55,936 bases of DNA from Gemmatimonadota bacterium. Lineage in GTDB: Bacteria; Gemmatimonadota; Gemmatimonadetes; Longimicrobiales; Gaopeijiaceae. The position numbers and the translations under genes were made by a program. This document shows, in pieces, positions 53,391 through 55,936 of the stretch; within the stretch, counting starts at the first letter, position 1, and each line of letters starts with the position of its first letter. The notes beneath the pieces are model-generated. The model did no database searches. It saw only the letters and a program-made list of their open reading frames with translations, and was not told where the DNA came from. The stretch is taken from contig JAGWBP010000008.1 of assembly GCA_021295835.1 (NCBI GenBank), positions 1 to 55,936 of the forward strand, in the 5' to 3' direction.

Positions 53391-55011
53391 GTTTACACAA
53401 TGTCATGTATAGTATACAGTTTTGCTCACGAGGGCTTCGCTCTGCGTTGCTCCTCGGGCGAATAGCCCTGCTATTCACCTCTCGTCGCGCCTTGCCAGCC
53501 CGGCGCCTCGCCGCTCTCGGTGCTCGGGCGGCTTTATCCACGGACTGCAGCCGGGTCGGGATGTCGCCGCCGGCATCGGTAAGGCGGTATTGCTGCCGAC
53601 TGCTGTTCGGCTTCTCGGGCAGAGTGTATTCGATGTGCCCGTCCCGGCGCAAACGGCGAATCACCCGGTTCAGGCCGCCGGAGACTGATCGATGTCCCAG
53701 CCGCCGCGCGATGGCCGACTTCGAGAGGGGGCCATCGACCAGTAGCGCCAATACCCGCATGTCCAGCGAGCCTTGGCGGGGGGTCGGGGTGCGTTCGGTC
53801 GCCTGGCGGATCTCTGGCCTAGGCTCTGGCTCTGGCTTCGTTTCATTCTCTGGCCTGTCGTCCTCTGACTCTGGCCCGCAATCCCCATTGTCGTCCTCTT
53901 GACCGGCTCGCGGAAACGTCACTGTCACCCAATGTTCCGACACGTCAATCGTCGGACGCGGCGCCCCGTGCTCCCGGCAAAGATCAAGGATTCGCCGGAT
54001 TCCGGATCCGATGTTCTCCACGACGTCCATCCGGTACAGCATTCCGAAGAGCAGCGGGTTGCGAGGTACGCTCTTGGTTCCCAGATCGGCCTCGGTCATT
54101 CCCGCTGGCAGACCCCCGGGGCTGACGATCTCGACCCGATCCTTGAAGACGTGGACCTGGACGTTGGCCTGCGACCTGTAGTCCCGGTGCGCCACCGCGT
54201 TGGCCAGCGCCTCGCGGAGCGCTTCCTCGGGAAGCTCGGGGAGTTCCTCGCGCCGCATGCCGCGAATGACCAGTCCCACGTTGATCTTGCTGAGGATCCA
54301 GGCTGCGGAGTCGTCGATCATGGACGGTATGTCGCGGTGAAAGTCCCTTCGATCGAGGATGCGGGACTTGGTCGTGCCGAGAAACAGTGCGCACGAGACA
54401 TGCGCGGGTGTCGTGGCGGTGCGGATGTCCGGTGCCATGAGCCAGGCTCCGGCGTGAGTCATGCGCTGCTGTGCATCGATCAGGCCCAGGTTCAGAAGGG
54501 CGGCGATCCGGTCCATGCTCTGCGGGATCTTCCCCCGCCGGGTGAACCGCGCCCAGGCTTCGTCATCAAGGTGCCGCTCGATGCTGAATGCCGGACATGG
54601 CGTTCTGTCGAATTGCAGGCGGCCCGCTGCGTAGAACAGGTCCTCGATCTCCGCCCTCGACATCCACTGGCTGGTGGGTCCATCCCGTCTGAAGAAGCGG
54701 CCGCGAAAGGAGTAGGGTTGGTGGGACTGGGCCGGGACGGTGACTCGGAGAATGTCGCTGACCTTGTCGATGTCGATCCTGATGGGCGGGTCCACCGATC
54801 GCGCGACACTCCGAATACGGGACCTGGCGCGGTTGTGGCTGTCCACACCTACGATCCTGCCGCGATCGGAGATACCGATGAGGAGGGTACCCCCGCCGGA
54901 GTTGGCGAACGCGCAGAGTTCGCGGCCGAGGGTCTTGCCCAGCGATCGCTTGAACTCCAGCGCCGGGCCTTCGCCTTGAGCGATGAGATCGTGGAGACGC
55001 CCCTGAGTCAT
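53374..55011 (-). CDS. AlbA_2/Schlafen-domain ATP-binding regulator
   Basis: 545 residues. The N-terminal AlbA_2/Schlafen-type domain has GEGPALEFKRSLGKTLGREL and FANSGGGTLLIGISDRGRIV. The middle carries a GHKL-type ATPase core (EALREALANAVAHRDY and the glycine-rich GMLYRMDVVENIGSGIRRIL). A Pro/Glu/Arg-rich linker leads to a winged helix (LALLVDGPLSKSAIARRLGH). The last 45 residues run into an AT-rich stretch and may be an extension past the original stop. Such proteins are often found beside restriction-modification and other defence genes, consistent with the ParA-like gene upstream and HsdR remnant downstream. Whether it regulates transcription is not established. Confidence 0.8.
   Translation of the reverse strand: MTQGRLHDLIAQGEGPALEFKRSLGKTLGRELCAFANSGGGTLLIGISDRGRIVGVDSHNRARSRIRSVARSVDPPIRIDIDKVSDILRVTVPAQSHQPYSFRGRFFRRDGPTSQWMSRAEIEDLFYAAGRLQFDRTPCPAFSIERHLDDEAWARFTRRGKIPQSMDRIAALLNLGLIDAQQRMTHAGAWLMAPDIRTATTPAHVSCALFLGTTKSRILDRRDFHRDIPSMIDDSAAWILSKINVGLVIRGMRREELPELPEEALREALANAVAHRDYRSQANVQVHVFKDRVEIVSPGGLPAGMTEADLGTKSVPRNPLLFGMLYRMDVVENIGSGIRRILDLCREHGAPRPTIDVSEHWVTVTFPRAGQEDDNGDCGPESEDDRPENETKPEPEPRPEIRQATERTPTPRQGSLDMRVLALLVDGPLSKSAIARRLGHRSVSGGLNRVIRRLRRDGHIEYTLPEKPNSSRQQYRLTDAGGDIPTRLQSVDKAARAPRAARRRAGKARREVNSRAIRPRSNAERSPREQNCILYMTLCKLVITV
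53379..53422. promoter_or_regulatory. AT-rich palindromic patch at the 3' end of the AlbA_2 gene
   Basis: ATGACA and TGTCAT are separated by 11 bases, and a GTATAGTATAC palindrome follows directly. It sits just upstream of the HsdR-like start on the minus strand, where the promoter or operator of the lost restriction gene would be expected. Confidence 0.3.
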
Positions 55012-55112
55012 GCGGAAATCTCACCGTTCATGAGGCGGGGGGGAGGAGGTCGCGGGCTTGGGCGAGTTTTCGGCACCGATGATCGCACTCGCGCGGTCCG
55101 CTCTTCAAGGGG

Positions 55113-55936
55113 CTATCCGTTCTTGACGGGCTTCGAGATCGTCTTGGCCAGGGCCAGGAAATCTCGATAACATCCCTGCACGGCTGCCGCATGCCCCCCG
55201 ATCGCGCCGTCGGCCGCCTTGAGCGCGAACATGGGCTTCCTCGCTTCCTGAGCAAGGGGCATGAGGCTCCGATAGTGCTTGAGCGTCGCGAGGCAATTCG
55301 GATCGTGATCTGTGATTGTCGCCTGAGGTGTGCTCTCGCCAGCTACCGCCTTGCCGTACACAGCAGGAATCCTCTCCATCCATCGTCGGTAGGCCTTGAC
55401 CGGTCGGTCCAGACGAACCGCGTGCTGCATGACGATGTAGCCGATAGGCCGCATGGCACCCTCTGGCACCTCGATGTCCCCTACCGGGTTGCGTTCGCGA
55501 CGCTCCTTCCATTCGTGCTGCCACCGGCGGAGAGTTGGCCCCAGATTGCGGAGGCCCTGTAGCGAGTAGAGATCGGGAGCCAGGGGCACGACCACCGAGT
55601 CGGCAGTAACCAGCGCGGCACGGTTGAACGCTCCCAGGTTGGGTCCGACGTCCACCAGGATTAGCTGGGCGTCGATTTGCGAGGCGCCCTGGCGAAGAAT
55701 GCGCCCGAGCGCCGACAGAACGCGAAACGCTCGCGGCTTGCGGTCCAGACACGCGGGCCACTGGCTCGACAGCTCGTCCTCGGCGATCGCCAGGAGAAGA
55801 TCTCCGACCACGAGCCCGAGACCGGGCTCGGGCTCCACCACACGAGGGGCGGCCACGTCGCCGGTTCCTTCCAGCAGTGGTCTCAGGGCACCGTACACGG
55901 TCGGTCGCTCCCCGTTTTCGGGCCAGAGCGGCTCAA
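55113..55936 (-). CDS. ParA-like ATPase, 5' end beyond the window
   Basis: 274 codons visible; the frame runs off the right edge, so the Walker A (KGGxGKT) region is not seen. The Walker B-like strand is LILVDVGPNLGAFNRAALVT, followed by SVVVPLAPDLYSLQGLRNLG, characteristic of a ParA/MinD-related group found next to restriction and other accessory loci. Other family stretches are RPIGYIVMQHAVRLDRPVKA and LATLKHYRSLMPLAQEARKP. It is encoded 101 bases before the AlbA_2 gene in the same direction. True plasmid partition is unlikely without a ParB or parS. Confidence 0.8.
   Translation of the reverse strand, partial: EPLWPENGERPTVYGALRPLLEGTGDVAAPRVVEPEPGLGLVVGDLLLAIAEDELSSQWPACLDRKPRAFRVLSALGRILRQGASQIDAQLILVDVGPNLGAFNRAALVTADSVVVPLAPDLYSLQGLRNLGPTLRRWQHEWKERRERNPVGDIEVPEGAMRPIGYIVMQHAVRLDRPVKAYRRWMERIPAVYGKAVAGESTPQATITDHDPNCLATLKHYRSLMPLAQEARKPMFALKAADGAIGGHAAAVQGCYRDFLALAKTISKPVKNG

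Noticed and set aside
55113..55936. Plasmid partition locus
   Set aside because: There is no ParB, parS-like repeat or replication gene nearby, and the ATPase belongs to a group found beside restriction loci.

Overview
The window is high-GC DNA from a diderm bacterium. It encodes TamA and TamB homologues, Lgt, YajC, several lipobox-bearing lipoproteins and a pyruvate dehydrogenase complex. The long housekeeping runs (rsmB-PASTA-TlpA-YbbR-tsaD-lgt and yebC-ruvC-ruvA-ruvB-queA-tgt-yajC-def-fmt), the YbjN-PspA pair, the six-bladed-propeller-like lipoprotein and the leucine-rich-repeat (LRR) surface proteins all suggest Gemmatimonadota, perhaps a marine or sponge-associated lineage. That placement is inference from gene content; no rRNA or tRNA gene was seen.

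Layout. 1-360: end of an IS3-family element. 630-2680: SirB1-like protein and YgfZ, translationally coupled. 2848-8295: LRR/metalloprotease lipoprotein, a small coiled-coil protein, then a LuxE-LuxC-like pair. 8437-10585 (minus): ybjN-pspA-D-amino-acid transaminase operon. 10700-17410 (plus): a giant Ig-like/LRR/metalloprotease lipoprotein gene interrupted by one in-frame TAA at 12005-12007. 17444-33758 (minus): rsmB, PASTA, TlpA, YbbR, tsaD, lgt, phosphoesterase, tamA, tamB and uvrA, mostly overlapping or closely spaced, with an AT-rich operator-like site between tamA and tamB. 33910-35034 (plus): a third LRR lipoprotein, without protease, built from near-identical 72-bp repeats. 35161-44022 (minus): thiG, thiS, thiE, fmt, def, yajC, tgt, queA, ruvB, ruvA, ruvC and yebC. 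44327-50239 (plus): lipA-pdhA-pdhB-pdhC-lpdA. 50345-52826 (minus): galactokinase and a propeller lipoprotein. 52827-55936 (minus): a decayed accessory region with gene remnants (HsdR N-terminus and an IspH-like C-terminus), an AlbA_2/Schlafen-type regulator and a ParA-like ATPase running off the right edge.

How the genes work together. The core blocks cover translation and tRNA/rRNA modification, Holliday-junction processing and excision repair, outer-membrane assembly, lipoprotein maturation, thiamine thiazole synthesis and lipoate-dependent pyruvate oxidation. The accessory interest lies in three secreted LRR lipoproteins, two of them fused to the same HExxHxxxxxH protease domain. They look like a family of modular, repeat-expanding surface proteases. 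Other points of interest are the LuxE/LuxC acyl-reductase pair without luciferase and the restriction-modification remnant.
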